From: a virus
IMG/VR virus record: IMGVR_UViG_3300010371_000060
Location: 1-41,509 of that record
Direction: 5' to 3' (one strand)
DNA length: 41,509 nt
Positions within the stretch are counted from its first letter, which is position 1, and every line of letters begins with the position of its first letter. The position numbers and the translations under genes are program-made. Under the pieces are notes generated by a model. It saw nothing but the letters and a program-made list of their open reading frames with translations, had not been told where the DNA came from and made no database searches. This document shows positions 8,374-17,150 of this stretch, in pieces.

Positions 8374-8876
8374 TTGGCCTCCGTCTGCGCGTTGCAGCAC
8401 GCCTTTGGGTTCACTTGCGGGTCCAGCGCGAAGACTTGCGGCAGCGCGCTGTTGAGCTGCCGATATAATCCGCACACACCCGCGTCAAAGAACGCACAGT
8501 TTTCGCAACGCACAGCACGCGCAACGAACCCCGCCTCAGCCGGGCGCAGCAGCCCGAGGGGCGCCCCCGACGTGGCATTGGGTCCGTGCACATAAAGCCC
8601 ACAAGAGTCTCCTGCCGTCACGGGGTCTGTTTGCCAAAACAGCGCGCAGCGCCCCTGCAAAAAGTGCGCACATGTGGCACATTGGGCAAATTGCTGAAGT
8701 GGCCAGCGCGGCTCCATGTATAAGAAGGCGTCACGCTTGATGGGCTCCGCAGCAGTGTCACCACGATACCCGTGCGCATGGGCAGCCGCGGCCTGCCGTT
8801 CTGCCCCCGCGCGCGAAGGGTAAACATGTCCGTGCTCACCCCACTGCCAGCCGCCCTCCACTTTGCGGATCGGCAT
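8370..8876 (-). CDS. Cysteine-rich protein, possible iron-sulfur or zinc binding
   Basis: A 168-residue product. The N-terminus (PIRKVEGGWQWGEHGHVYPS followed by an Ala-rich helix) is a short phage-type domain. The C-terminal 110 residues carry two Cys clusters, CATCAHFLQGRCALF and CENCAFFDAGVCGLY, plus single Cys residues, a pattern recalling high-potential iron-sulfur proteins and small metal-binding folds. It directly precedes the Nudix/DUF2213 gene with a 4-bp overlap, so the two are probably co-translated. The metal and the role in head assembly are unknown. Confidence 0.7.
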   Translation of the reverse strand: MPIRKVEGGWQWGEHGHVYPSRAGAERQAAAAHAHGYRGDTAAEPIKRDAFLYMEPRWPLQQFAQCATCAHFLQGRCALFWQTDPVTAGDSCGLYVHGPNATSGAPLGLLRPAEAGFVARAVRCENCAFFDAGVCGLYRQLNSALPQVFALDPQVNPKACCNAQTEAK

Positions 8877-8877
8877 A

Positions 8878-9198
8878 TCAACTGATCCTGACTGGCAGCA
8901 GCGCTCGTCCCACAATCACGTGTGGCGGGAAGTTGGTGGCTGAGGCCACCTCAAACACATAGTCATTGCCATTGCGAGTGCTGAGGTTGCCAACCGGTAC
9001 CAATATGAACTGCCCCGTCACGTCGTAGGACAACGGGCCCAGCACAATTTGGCCAGGGTTCGCGTCCTCCCCCGCCGTGCACACCACACCCTTCAACTGC
9101 GCCCCGCCCATGAGCACTTCCCCAACAGCCAGGGACCCGCGGGCATCAAACACCAGCACCTTCACTGCATCCGGGTCAATGTCCGGGAACGTTTGCAT
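8878..9198 (-). CDS. Small virion-module protein of unknown function
   Basis: A 106-residue, beta-rich protein with no recognised domain: alternating hydrophobic strands (VKVLVFDARGSLAVG, GQFILVPVG, PHVIVGRALLPV). Its ATG shares one base with the stop of the long repeat protein (TGATG), a re-initiation arrangement, so its synthesis is probably tied to that gene. It could be a chaperone or an attachment partner of the repeat protein. Confidence 0.6.
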   Translation of the reverse strand: MQTFPDIDPDAVKVLVFDARGSLAVGEVLMGGAQLKGVVCTAGEDANPGQIVLGPLSYDVTGQFILVPVGNLSTRNGNDYVFEVASATNFPPHVIVGRALLPVRIS

Positions 9199-11171
9199 CA
9201 GGGTTCCATCTTCACGACGTAATCAGCGGGGCCAACGGTCTGCACAATGAAGTTCTCGTCCGGCTCATACAGCGCATTCACCGCCGGCTGGCCCGTGAGC
9301 ACCAGCGCCGCGGTGCCCGGTTGGCACTGTCCCGCCGTAGTCACAATCACCCCCGGCACGCTTGTGGTGAGCGCCAGCACGGCGCCCGCGGGCGCAGCGA
9401 AGCCAGAGCGAATGATCACGGGAGCCACTCCGCCAAACAGCACGGCGCCCGCTCCCGGCAGGATCACGCCCACTTGCGTGACGGCGCCCGGGTCGCTGTT
9501 GAACGCCACAGCGCCCGCGGCGGGGGTGAGCGTGGTGAGAGAATCCACGGACGGCTGCGCCCCGACCAGGAGCACCTTGCCGGACGGGGGAAGAACGGCC
9601 CGGTCCAGTCGAGGCGCAGCGCCCGTGAAAAGGATGCCGCCCGTGGCGGGCAGCGGCAAGCCGGCTTGCTGCGCGATGGGCGCTGCGCCAGCAAATTGAA
9701 TAGCCCCAGCCGGGAGCCGGAGCCCTGTGTTCATGACGGGCGCCGCCCCGAGCAAGCTCACCGCCCCCGCGGGCGGGTTGCGCGCGGCCCCTTGCACCGG
9801 TCCCGCTCCCGCGAGCGCCAGTGCGCCGGGGAGCGTGGTGATGATGGCTTGGCCGTTCACCTGCGCAGAGGCACCCACCAGCGTCAACGCTCCAGCGGGC
9901 GGCTGCACCGTCAGCCCCAACGTCGGCGCAAACGCCGTCAACGTCACCGTGCCGGCCAACGGCACCTGTCCTGGGTGCAACGCTGGCGCAACTCCCGTCA
10001 ACACCACAGCGCCAGCACTGGGAGTGAAGCCAATGCCTGCACCCAAAGTTGGTACCGCGGAGGCAAACACCGCAGCTCCTCCGGGCGGTGTAAGCACAGT
10101 GTTCAGCACCACGCTCGGCGCAAGGCCCGTGAACGCCAAAGCGCCCACAGCACCACGCAAATTGACGCTGAGAAGAGGTGCCAGTGCTGGCGTCAACGCG
10201 ATTGCCACACCAGTGGGCGTAACAATCACATTGCCAGAGAACGCCGGCACAACCCCATTGAGCGCCAGCGCGGCAGCAGGCGGCGTCACAAAGAACTCGC
10301 GGGTGAGCGCAGGGTGCTGCCCGCCCAGCGTCAACGCCGCGGTGGGCGGCGCTGGCACGCTCAGCGTGAGCGCAATCTGGTCTGAGTGCAGCGTCAAGGC
10401 GCCCGTGCTGGGCGTGAACTTGGGCGAGCCTTGCGCCACGGGCGGCGCCGAGGCCAGCGTGATTTTGCCTGTGCTCGGGGAGAGCGTGAAGGACAGCACG
10501 CCCACCGTGGTCACAATCAGCGTGGGCGCGGCCGGGGAGATGCCCAAATTCAACACCGGCCCGTCGCTGTGCAGAATCAGCGGCGTCACCGCCGCATTCA
10601 ACTGCAGCGCCATGTTGAGCTGTACAGGCGCCCCGTTCACGCTCAAATTCACGGCCGGAGGCGCAATGTTCAGTCCGCGGGCAGGCGCCACGCCCGTGAG
10701 CGTGAGCGCGCCTGTGCCCGGCGTCATCGTGATGTTTGGCACCGACAATGTTGGCGCATTGCCGCTGAACAGCACTCCACCCGCGTTAGGCGTCACCGGG
10801 CTCACCGCCAGCAGCGGAGGGTCTGCCGCGAACAGCAGCGCACCCGCGCCAATCACCGGCGCCGAACCTGACCCCGAAACCGGAGCCACCCCAGCCAGAG
10901 CAATGGGCCCCGCGCCGCCACTCGGCATGCCCAGCCCCAACACCGGCCCAACACCGGCCAGCGTGAGCGCACCCACCGCGGGCACAAGCTTGCCGCCCGT
11001 CAACGCGGGCGCCACCCCATTCACCGCGACAGTCCCAGGTTGCGGGGCAATGCCGAGCCCGAGCGCGGGTGCTGCGCCAGCGCCCAAGAGCGCCCCTGTC
11101 AAGGTCAACGCAAACGCCTGCGTCAACATCTTGACCTGGCCTGCGCCGGGGCTAATGGTGGTGTTGGCCAC
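9198..11171 (-). CDS. Virion-like protein built of about 28 tandem 19-23-residue repeats
   Basis: This 657-residue protein is almost entirely a tandem array of degenerate repeats with consensus P-x-(A/G)-G-A-(L/V)-x-(L/F)-x-G-x-A-P-x-(L/V) plus 6-9 variable residues; clear units include TPSAGAVVLTGVAPAL, PPAGALTLVG and LPAGAIQFAGAAP. I count about 28 units between residues 10 and 630. Charged residues are nearly absent. Each unit likely supplies one or two beta strands, forming a long fibre or solenoid. The last 30 residues (NALYEPDENFIVQ...) break the pattern and may cap or attach. The same unit appears singly or in short runs in three other proteins of this operon. No signal peptide is seen. 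A fibre or surface role is inferred. Confidence 0.8.
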   Translation of the reverse strand: MANTTISPGAGQVKMLTQAFALTLTGALLGAGAAPALGLGIAPQPGTVAVNGVAPALTGGKLVPAVGALTLAGVGPVLGLGMPSGGAGPIALAGVAPVSGSGSAPVIGAGALLFAADPPLLAVSPVTPNAGGVLFSGNAPTLSVPNITMTPGTGALTLTGVAPARGLNIAPPAVNLSVNGAPVQLNMALQLNAAVTPLILHSDGPVLNLGISPAAPTLIVTTVGVLSFTLSPSTGKITLASAPPVAQGSPKFTPSTGALTLHSDQIALTLSVPAPPTAALTLGGQHPALTREFFVTPPAAALALNGVVPAFSGNVIVTPTGVAIALTPALAPLLSVNLRGAVGALAFTGLAPSVVLNTVLTPPGGAAVFASAVPTLGAGIGFTPSAGAVVLTGVAPALHPGQVPLAGTVTLTAFAPTLGLTVQPPAGALTLVGASAQVNGQAIITTLPGALALAGAGPVQGAARNPPAGAVSLLGAAPVMNTGLRLPAGAIQFAGAAPIAQQAGLPLPATGGILFTGAAPRLDRAVLPPSGKVLLVGAQPSVDSLTTLTPAAGAVAFNSDPGAVTQVGVILPGAGAVLFGGVAPVIIRSGFAAPAGAVLALTTSVPGVIVTTAGQCQPGTAALVLTGQPAVNALYEPDENFIVQTVGPADYVVKMEP

Positions 11172-12036
11172 GGAACCGCTCCTGTTTGAGTGCGAGCACC
11201 AGCCGATCGTCGGGGACGATGATGCCGTCCATGCGCCGCCGCCAGGAGCGGGAGCACGCCTGCCGCGCGGTGAGTGGAGTGAGAATCGTCGCTCCGGCGC
11301 CCACGACGGATGGCACGTCGCTGTTGATGTTCAAGCCACCCGAGCCCGGCGCAATGTTGGCGGGTGGAACCGGCGCCTGCAGGAACACCACATTCATCTT
11401 GCCCGTCTGCGCGGTGGCATCCGCCACGGTGCCGGTGGCGCTTGCCGGGCCAATGGTGGCGGCGGTGGTCTGGATCTGATAGGCCATGAGCAGCGCACTG
11501 TTGGCGCCCGTCATGATATCCTGCAGCTGCAGCGTCCAATGGTCCCCGGACGGCATTGAGAATGTTGTCGCATCAGACGCCGAGGTCTTGTTCTTCGCGA
11601 GCCACGCAATGCCCAGGCAATTGTTGGTGCCAGGGGTGAGGTTGCCCACCTGGCCCGCGATGCTGGTGGTGCTGTTGCCTGCGCGGTCGCCGCTCACATC
11701 CACCGTGATGGAAAGACTAGGGCCCTTGAACCATGCCGAGTAACACCGGAAGTTGGTACTAGCGCTGAACGTCCCCGTCATCATCGTGTCGCTCGGCCCG
11801 CTCGCGAGCTTGGCGAAGATGTAATGGCTGGAGGTCACATTCACATGCGGCGTGATATCCACCCAGGGCGATACTGCCGACATCGTGTGCGAGCCAAACC
11901 CTTCCGTGAAGAAGTTCAGCAGCAAGTCCCCCGCCACTCCACCCGCCGCGAAACCACTGGGCACGTTGGGGGTGCAACTGGCCGCCGTACCGGTGACGGG
12001 GGTGCTGTCGCCGCCAAATGTCCACACAGCGCTCAT
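11152..12036 (-). CDS. Lectin-like virion protein with one C-terminal fibre repeat
   Basis: The chosen start is the ATG at 12036, which overlaps the upstream stop by 4 bp (an in-frame extension to 12090 is unlikely). The 294-residue product is all-beta (LLLNFFTEGFG, HYIFAKLASGPSD, FRCYSAWFKG, NNCLGIAWLAKNKT) and resembles the middle of the 495-residue fibre-like protein. Near residue 235 one unit of the tandem repeat occurs (PPANIAPGSGGLNI). The last 30 residues are Arg-rich and end in three His. Its 3' end overlaps the start of the repeat gene by 20 bp. Probably a virion surface domain; carbohydrate binding is possible but unproven. Confidence 0.65.
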   Translation of the reverse strand: MSAVWTFGGDSTPVTGTAASCTPNVPSGFAAGGVAGDLLLNFFTEGFGSHTMSAVSPWVDITPHVNVTSSHYIFAKLASGPSDTMMTGTFSASTNFRCYSAWFKGPSLSITVDVSGDRAGNSTTSIAGQVGNLTPGTNNCLGIAWLAKNKTSASDATTFSMPSGDHWTLQLQDIMTGANSALLMAYQIQTTAATIGPASATGTVADATAQTGKMNVVFLQAPVPPANIAPGSGGLNINSDVPSVVGAGATILTPLTARQACSRSWRRRMDGIIVPDDRLVLALKQERFRGQHHH

Positions 12037-13640
12037 CGCGGATAAGTCCTCGGGTAAGCCGGCGCAACAATGGGACGGTTCTGCTGCCAAGCCCCAACCA
12101 GGTTGTCTGGCAACCAGGGGTTGGCGGCGTAATCGGCATAGTCAGCGGGCTGGCCCGTCCAGGTGGCCATGGAGTTGCACTTGGGCCCGGTGAAGCCGTT
12201 CTTATACACGTCCCGCAACGCACACTCCATCAGCTGTTCCTGAGTGTACATCGCGGGAATTGTGCCGTCCCCTTCATGCGCCGGCGGCACCACCGCGGTG
12301 GAGAATGTTTGGCCTGAAAGGGGCCGCTGTCCCAGCTCATCGGCGCTGTAATGCGCGACACAAACGCGCCCGGTGCCCGAGAGCTGCCGCCGGTCAAACA
12401 GCCCCGTAGTCCCGCCCGGCACAAACGCGCCATTGCCGCTCGAGCCGTAACTTCCCCCGCGCCAAGCGGCCGCTGACCAGATGTGCGCAGCAGAGCCACC
12501 TGTACGTACGGCCACCTCATTGGTGAAGTCAAAGATCATCAGCGCAATGTTGTTGCGGTCCATCGCCGCAAACATCCGCGCGAGGTTGGCCTGGCTGACG
12601 AAGCTAATGCTGACAGCCATGAACCAGCTTGGCGCCGCCGCGCGGAACTTGTCCAGCGCGCCCTGAGCGTTGTTGCCGCCCTCGCTGGCGGAGACCAGAT
12701 TGTTGGTGATGTTGGTATCGGACATCTCCGACACCAGGCTCTGAATCCCCTCAAACTCTGAATAAATCGGGCAGCAGCCAAAGATCGAATTGCCGAAAGT
12801 CTGGTACACTTTCGCCAGACACGCGGCCATGCGATCTGTGACGGCGGCAACATCATACCGCACCGTCGCCACATTGCCGTTGTTGGGAAAGCCCACCGGC
12901 GCAGGCCCATTGACGAGCCCACCTTGGTAAGCCGCCGTGCTGGTCCCTGGTCCAGCTCCAACTCGCCCATAGGTCGCGTTATTGAGCATGTACCCGGGCA
13001 CGGCCGCATGGCCCACATTGCCCGTGACATTGATCTTCCAAAACAACTGCCGCGGCGGCGTCAGCTTACTCAAATACGTGACCAGCGTTTCCAGGTCCGT
13101 CAACAGCTGGCTGAAATCTCCCAGCGTCGATCCCTCGCACTGCGACAGATCAAACACGCACGTGGCAGCGCCAACCTGGTTACCAACGTCCGAGTTGATG
13201 ACCAGGTTGAAGTTGTTGATGAAGTCTGCGCAGCGGGCATTGCCAGTGCCAGCTTGGAAATGAAAGTTTTCATCCCCACCCACATGGAACATCGTGCCAA
13301 GAGTGCCGAGCCAGTTGATGAGCCCGCCACTCTGCGTGGCCACGACGCCCGGCACACCGCCCGGCAGCAGGATCCCGCCCGCCGACATCACCGGCCGGGT
13401 CACCAGCCCCGGCACTGCCGAGGCACCCCCACCCGCCAACCCCAGCGCAGCAGCAGGCACACGCATCCCACTCGCCAACTGCACCGGGGCCGGGGCCAGG
13501 GTCAACACGCCCGTGTTGGGTTGCACCGGGGCATTGCCGCCCCCGGCTTGGAATTGGCCTTCGACCGTCAGCGCACCCGTGGGATTGCTGAGGACGATGG
13601 GCGCTTGCAGCGCCGGGCTGAATGAAACGTTACCGCCCAT
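12033..13640 (-). CDS. Four fibre repeats joined to a large globular, possibly hydrolase-like domain
   Basis: A 535-residue protein. Residues 1-110 contain about four units of the tandem repeat (NPTGALTVEG, PNTGVLTLAP). From about residue 115 a globular domain follows with alternating helices and strands (PRQLFWKINVTGNVG, DRMAACLAKVYQTFG, WFMAVSISFVSQANLARMF, NIALMIFDFTNEV), suggestive of an alpha/beta barrel such as those of glycoside hydrolases. Candidate acidic residues are in YSEFEG and FDFTNE. If correct, it could be a virion glycanase joined to the fibre by the repeat. Six or more Cys residues are unusual for this operon. The enzyme assignment is speculative. Confidence 0.6.
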   Translation of the reverse strand: MGGNVSFSPALQAPIVLSNPTGALTVEGQFQAGGGNAPVQPNTGVLTLAPAPVQLASGMRVPAAALGLAGGGASAVPGLVTRPVMSAGGILLPGGVPGVVATQSGGLINWLGTLGTMFHVGGDENFHFQAGTGNARCADFINNFNLVINSDVGNQVGAATCVFDLSQCEGSTLGDFSQLLTDLETLVTYLSKLTPPRQLFWKINVTGNVGHAAVPGYMLNNATYGRVGAGPGTSTAAYQGGLVNGPAPVGFPNNGNVATVRYDVAAVTDRMAACLAKVYQTFGNSIFGCCPIYSEFEGIQSLVSEMSDTNITNNLVSASEGGNNAQGALDKFRAAAPSWFMAVSISFVSQANLARMFAAMDRNNIALMIFDFTNEVAVRTGGSAAHIWSAAAWRGGSYGSSGNGAFVPGGTTGLFDRRQLSGTGRVCVAHYSADELGQRPLSGQTFSTAVVPPAHEGDGTIPAMYTQEQLMECALRDVYKNGFTGPKCNSMATWTGQPADYADYAANPWLPDNLVGAWQQNRPIVAPAYPRTYPR

Positions 13641-13670
13641 GTCAGCCCGGCGCCTGCGCTGCTTCCTTCC

Positions 13671-14150
13671 TCACGCCATCGTGAACACGCCCGTGGCCGC
13701 TGGCGAGATCGTCAGCGTGTTGGGCGAGGTGATGGTGAAGGCGGCGGTGGACAGCGTGCAGAAGCACAGCACCTTGCCCGCGCCAGCGCCGGTGGAGTTG
13801 CGGATCAGCGCATACCGAATGTTGTTCAGGTTGGCACCATTCGCGGTGAACACGAGTCCCGCGGTGGTGTACGTGAACTTCATCTGCTTGGTGGAGGCGC
13901 CCACCGTCCACTTGCCTGTGGCGGGCGGCAGATTGCGACCCCCGGCCGCATACCCACCCGTGGCAGAGATCTCGGAGCCCACTGACGCGAACGTCGAGAT
14001 ACCACCGTTGGAGACCTTCAGGATGTTGGCCGAAGCCGACGTCCGGTGAAGAGACATCTTGAAGACGCCCGCGCCCAGCGTGATGGTGCCGGAACCGGCG
14101 CCAAGATACCGCTTTGCGCGCGTGTAGATTTTCCACGCACCAGCTGCCAT
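13671..14150 (-). CDS. Conserved-looking phage virion protein
   Basis: A 159-residue protein with an AGAGGT ribosome site before its ATG. It is beta-rich with a helical start (AAGAWKIYTRAKRYLGAG), then GTITLGAGVFKMSLHRTSAS, SVGSEISATGGYAAGG, an NNIRYALIRNSTG strand and SPNTLTISPAATGVFTMA at the end. I recall this pattern from small structural proteins of several phages, without an established function. It stands at the head of the fibre-like gene block, so a structural role is likely. Confidence 0.65.
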   Translation of the reverse strand: MAAGAWKIYTRAKRYLGAGSGTITLGAGVFKMSLHRTSASANILKVSNGGISTFASVGSEISATGGYAAGGRNLPPATGKWTVGASTKQMKFTYTTAGLVFTANGANLNNIRYALIRNSTGAGAGKVLCFCTLSTAAFTITSPNTLTISPAATGVFTMA

Positions 14151-14171
14151 GTTGATTACCTCTGTGAGAAG

Positions 14172-14327
14172 TCAGTTACGTTGCTTGCGACGAGCGGCGC
14201 GGGCCGCTTTGTTCGCTTTGCGGCGCTTGTCGCGAGCGCGCGCAAAATCCTTGGTTTCGTATTCGCCTTCAATGGCAATACGGGCGGAACGCCGCGCGGG
14301 TTGCAACTGACTCCCACGAGTGCTCAT
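14172..14327 (-). CDS. Small very basic protein
   Basis: A 51-residue product whose ATG overlaps the methyltransferase stop by 4 bp. About a third of its residues are Arg or Lys, concentrated in the C-terminal DKRRKANKAARAARRKQRN helix, so it probably binds nucleic acid or an acidic partner. It is co-translated with the preceding enzyme gene. No family recognised. Confidence 0.55.
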   Translation of the reverse strand: MSTRGSQLQPARRSARIAIEGEYETKDFARARDKRRKANKAARAARRKQRN

Positions 14328-16135
14328 TGCTGCTGCGCCTCCTCCGCCTCTTCGCGATCCCGGTCCATCTGGGCGCCGTGCTGCAGGATCCACTCCAGCA
14401 GCCCACCCCCGTGGACCTCCAACTCGAACATATCGCCCATCACCTTGATGAGCGAGACAAACTCCTGTGCCTGCGCAATCTGCCACGCCTGGCACTGAAA
14501 CACGCGCCCGCCCACTGTCACCGGGAACAGCGGCATGCCTTCATTCTCCGGCTGGGCGTAGGCGTGGTGCTCCACCACCGGGGCATTCAGCCGGATGGTG
14601 TTGAGCGCATCAATCACATTCACGCAGCTGTCACACCCGAACAGGTGGAACTTTCTGTAGCCCAGCATCCGCAACAGCGGAATAGCCCGCAGCAGCACGG
14701 TGCAGCCCCCCGGCACCCCGAACCATTTGTCCGGACATTCCTCCTGCAGGATGTCGCGCACAATTTCCGCGGTGGTGTGCCAGAGATACGTGCGTTCCTT
14801 GGGCAGCCCTTCCAGCGTGAGCGGATCGCATTGCGACCCCACCAGATACAGCGTCTCCTCCTGCACCGGATGCGTGAATCGAGCGTTGAACGGCCGGGCA
14901 TCCACCACAACCTGCGCGCTCACTTTCAGCCCATGCTCCAGCGCCCAGTTGTAGGCGCCGTTCAGCGTGACGAGCTTGGCGCCCGCCTGCCGCATCTGCA
15001 CGATGGTCGGCAATTGCGAGAGCAGGGAAGGCCCACCCCCAACAAGCATCACTTCCGCATCGTTGGGCTCGTAGGGGCGCACCTGCTGCCATCCGGCCCG
15101 AATGTTGGCCCGCACGTTGGCACGGATCTGGTCCTGCTCGGTGTTGAGTTCCCCGGAGTCCACCAGGTCCTGCCCGGTGCTCCAGGCGGTGACGTATGCA
15201 ATCAGCGCCGACCCATCCGGCGCCTCTTCCCAGTTGTGGATCTGGCACCCCAGCGCCACCAGCTTCGCCTTCCACCAGGCGGGCGGGTGCACCGAGAGAT
15301 GCAGCTTGTGCCCAATCAGCACCCCACAAGCATCCTCCACACAGCTGATCTGGAAGAAGACGTGCTGCGCGGCCTGCAGGATATTGATGAGCACGCGATC
15401 CACGTCCTGCGGCGGGATGTGCTCCATGACATCCGTGCAGAACCCGTATGGCGCGCTCCACTCACCCGGCAGCGGCACCGTCAAGTCGTGCTGATCAAAC
15501 CGCAGCGCGTGAGATTGCGTGGTGAGCGCCTCGCGCACTTCTGGGTCCAGGCAGTTGCGGGCAAAGTCCAGCAAATGCACCTTGACCAGTTTACCGGCAA
15601 ATGTCGCCATCAGCGAGATGGCCGCGCCGCCGCCCCCAGTCCCGCACCCAAAGTCAATCACCTCTGCATTGTTGGGCGGGTTCGCGAACTTCAGGAATTT
15701 CTGCGCGCAGTGCTCACCCGGAATGACCTGGCGATACTCCGGGTGCTGCCACATCTCCTCATATTTGGCCTGCTCGCTGACCACGTCCTTGTGAACCTCA
15801 AGCACCGTCTCGGCACCGTAGGCAGGGTTCTGCCGTACGTACTCCGGAATGCTCATCCCCGCAGCAGCGAGCGGCTTATATTCCTCATTGCCGGCGCACT
15901 TGTGCATCACGTCCGGCGCCAGCGCGGCGCCACACGCCTCGCAGTGCGTGCGACCTTCCTTGATGGTCAAAACGGGTGGCTCGGAAAACACCCCCGAGTC
16001 CGCTGTGGCCAGCGGAGGGCCGGGACACTTGTGGAACACGAATGCGTAAACGGGCTCCCCGCACACCTCACAATGGGTGCGGCTTGCCTGCACGGCGCCG
16101 CTGACTGCGGCCCCGATTGGGTCGTTTGTTGACAT
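14324..16135 (-). CDS. Double zinc-knuckle, SAM methyltransferase and DUF115/MptE-like fusion
   Basis: A 603-residue multidomain protein. Residues 22-37 and 65-80 are two copies of a C-x2-C-x9-H-x-C knuckle. Residues about 125-340 are a class I SAM-dependent methyltransferase: motif I is VIDFGCGTGGGG at about 159-169, the acidic post-motif is LLDF, and DVMEHIPPQDV corresponds to motif IV. Residues about 360-560 resemble DUF115 (6-hydroxymethylpterin pyrophosphokinase MptE-like, also in glycan-modifying proteins): VMLVGGGPSL, VTLNGAYNW and AQVVVDARPFN. It is embedded in virion genes and the partner genes before and after are overlapping. It probably modifies a small molecule or glycan; substrate unknown. 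Confidence 0.8.
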   Translation of the reverse strand: MSTNDPIGAAVSGAVQASRTHCEVCGEPVYAFVFHKCPGPPLATADSGVFSEPPVLTIKEGRTHCEACGAALAPDVMHKCAGNEEYKPLAAAGMSIPEYVRQNPAYGAETVLEVHKDVVSEQAKYEEMWQHPEYRQVIPGEHCAQKFLKFANPPNNAEVIDFGCGTGGGGAAISLMATFAGKLVKVHLLDFARNCLDPEVREALTTQSHALRFDQHDLTVPLPGEWSAPYGFCTDVMEHIPPQDVDRVLINILQAAQHVFFQISCVEDACGVLIGHKLHLSVHPPAWWKAKLVALGCQIHNWEEAPDGSALIAYVTAWSTGQDLVDSGELNTEQDQIRANVRANIRAGWQQVRPYEPNDAEVMLVGGGPSLLSQLPTIVQMRQAGAKLVTLNGAYNWALEHGLKVSAQVVVDARPFNARFTHPVQEETLYLVGSQCDPLTLEGLPKERTYLWHTTAEIVRDILQEECPDKWFGVPGGCTVLLRAIPLLRMLGYRKFHLFGCDSCVNVIDALNTIRLNAPVVEHHAYAQPENEGMPLFPVTVGGRVFQCQAWQIAQAQEFVSLIKVMGDMFELEVHGGGLLEWILQHGAQMDRDREEAEEAQQQ

Positions 16136-16502
16136 GGCTATTACTCCCGGAAGGAACAGATGCTTTTTGTGGCTCGTCTGAGACGCCCAGCGCCTTCAGA
16201 TCGGCTATCAACTTGTCGCGTTCCGCTGCGGTGAGGGTGTCAATGTGGTGTTGTGCGTTCCAGATGCAGATATGCCGCACCCCCGCAAACACCAGCTCCT
16301 TGCACCCCTCACAGCGTACACGATTCTTCGAAACTCGCACAATGGGCGCATAGCCCACCATTCCGATGCCGCCTTTGGCGTGCTGCTCCAGCGGCCGCAC
16401 TGCAGCGGCCGGCTCGATCAAGCTCAACACCTCCGGCGCCGCGGGCACACCCGCAATGGCCTCCACAGCGAGTGCGACTTTTCTGCGACGAAACAATCTC
16501 AC
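16068..16502 (-). CDS. Single zinc-knuckle protein
   Basis: A 144-residue product. I place the start at the GTG that forms a GTGA overlap with the previous stop; an in-frame GTG six bases upstream is the alternative. Residues near 65-80 contain CEGCKELVFAGVRHIC, exactly the C-x2-C-x9-H-x-C spacing of the two knuckles in the following methyltransferase fusion. The C-terminus is basic (NRGRSQRRRAGK). Its last 68 bp overlap the methyltransferase gene in another frame. The shared knuckle suggests duplication and a common partner. Confidence 0.65.
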   Translation of the reverse strand: MRLFRRRKVALAVEAIAGVPAAPEVLSLIEPAAAVRPLEQHAKGGIGMVGYAPIVRVSKNRVRCEGCKELVFAGVRHICIWNAQHHIDTLTAAERDKLIADLKALGVSDEPQKASVPSGSNSHVNKRPNRGRSQRRRAGKPHPL

Positions 16503-16729
16503 AACCACCCCCGTGCACGTGCTTCACGCTCAGCCGTTTCCATGCAATGAGCAATGCTCTTGCCCCACACACAACGGTGCCGCTCACCGGTTTTGGCGTT
16601 CTCGATGATCAGCTGCCAGCCAAAGCTGAAAGGTGGGTGCCGCGCGTACCAAATATGGACCAGCACGCCTTGGTGAGCGAGGTCCTTCCAATGCTCACAA
16701 GCCACACGGAATCCTTCCCCTGTGAGCAT
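16499..16729 (-). CDS. Small protein of unknown function
   Basis: A 76-residue protein with segments HQGVLVHIWYARHPPFSFGW and GERHRCVWGKSIAHCMETAE that look like a compact alpha/beta fold. It overlaps the zinc-knuckle gene by 4 bp and follows the signal-peptide protein after a 10-bp gap. No family recognised. The tight packing in the operon supports it as a real gene. Confidence 0.55.
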   Translation of the reverse strand: MLTGEGFRVACEHWKDLAHQGVLVHIWYARHPPFSFGWQLIIENAKTGERHRCVWGKSIAHCMETAEREARARGWL

Positions 16730-16739
16730 GGGCCGGCTC

Positions 16740-17150
16740 TCACTGCAGAAGGGTAAGCACCTGGTAAACGCTGGCAGTGATGGAGGGCCCAGCGCCGCCG
16801 CTGATGGCCCCGCGCACCTTGCCCGCGGGCAACGAGAACGTGCCCACGCCGGCAGCGGTCAACGTGGTTGCCGTACCCACAGCCACCCAGGTCACCCCAT
16901 CCGGACCCAGGAATTGGAGCGTGACGGTGCTGCCGCCAAACGTGCCGACCGCGGCGAACACACCTGTGCCTCCGGGCCAGGCCACCGCGGGGCCGGTAAC
17001 GGTGCCAGCGGCAAGCAGCGAGATGGCGCCCCCGGGTGGGGTCTGCTGAGCGGTGGCGATGGGCGATTGAAGCAGCACCGCAGCAGCAATGGCCAACAGC
17101 GCAACAATGCCCCAGCGCCGTACGCGGCGCAGCATTGGAGTGTCCAGCAT
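16740..17150 (-). CDS. Secreted or membrane-anchored beta-sandwich protein
   Basis: Up to 136 residues; an alternative ATG lies at 17135. The N-terminus has Arg residues followed by a hydrophobic stretch (WGIVALLAIAAAVLLQ) and an ATA-Q site, an apparent Sec signal peptide. The mature part is a small beta sandwich (TVTLQFLGPDGVTWVAVG, ATTLTAAGVGTFSLPAG). A signal peptide in a gene lying among head genes is unexpected; it may be a hydrophobic virion segment instead. Function unknown. Confidence 0.6.
   Translation of the reverse strand: MLDTPMLRRVRRWGIVALLAIAAAVLLQSPIATAQQTPPGGAISLLAAGTVTGPAVAWPGGTGVFAAVGTFGGSTVTLQFLGPDGVTWVAVGTATTLTAAGVGTFSLPAGKVRGAISGGAGPSITASVYQVLTLLQ

Noticed and set aside
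9321-11559. 354- and 610-codon plus-strand ORFs opposite the repeat gene
   Set aside because: They mirror the tandem repeat of the minus strand; the repeat consensus (P-G-A-L-L-G-AP) is regular only on the minus strand, which also has the operon overlaps.
14327-16132. 601-codon plus-strand ORF opposite the methyltransferase fusion
   Set aside because: The minus strand has clear methyltransferase and zinc motifs; the plus translation has none and would break the strand order.
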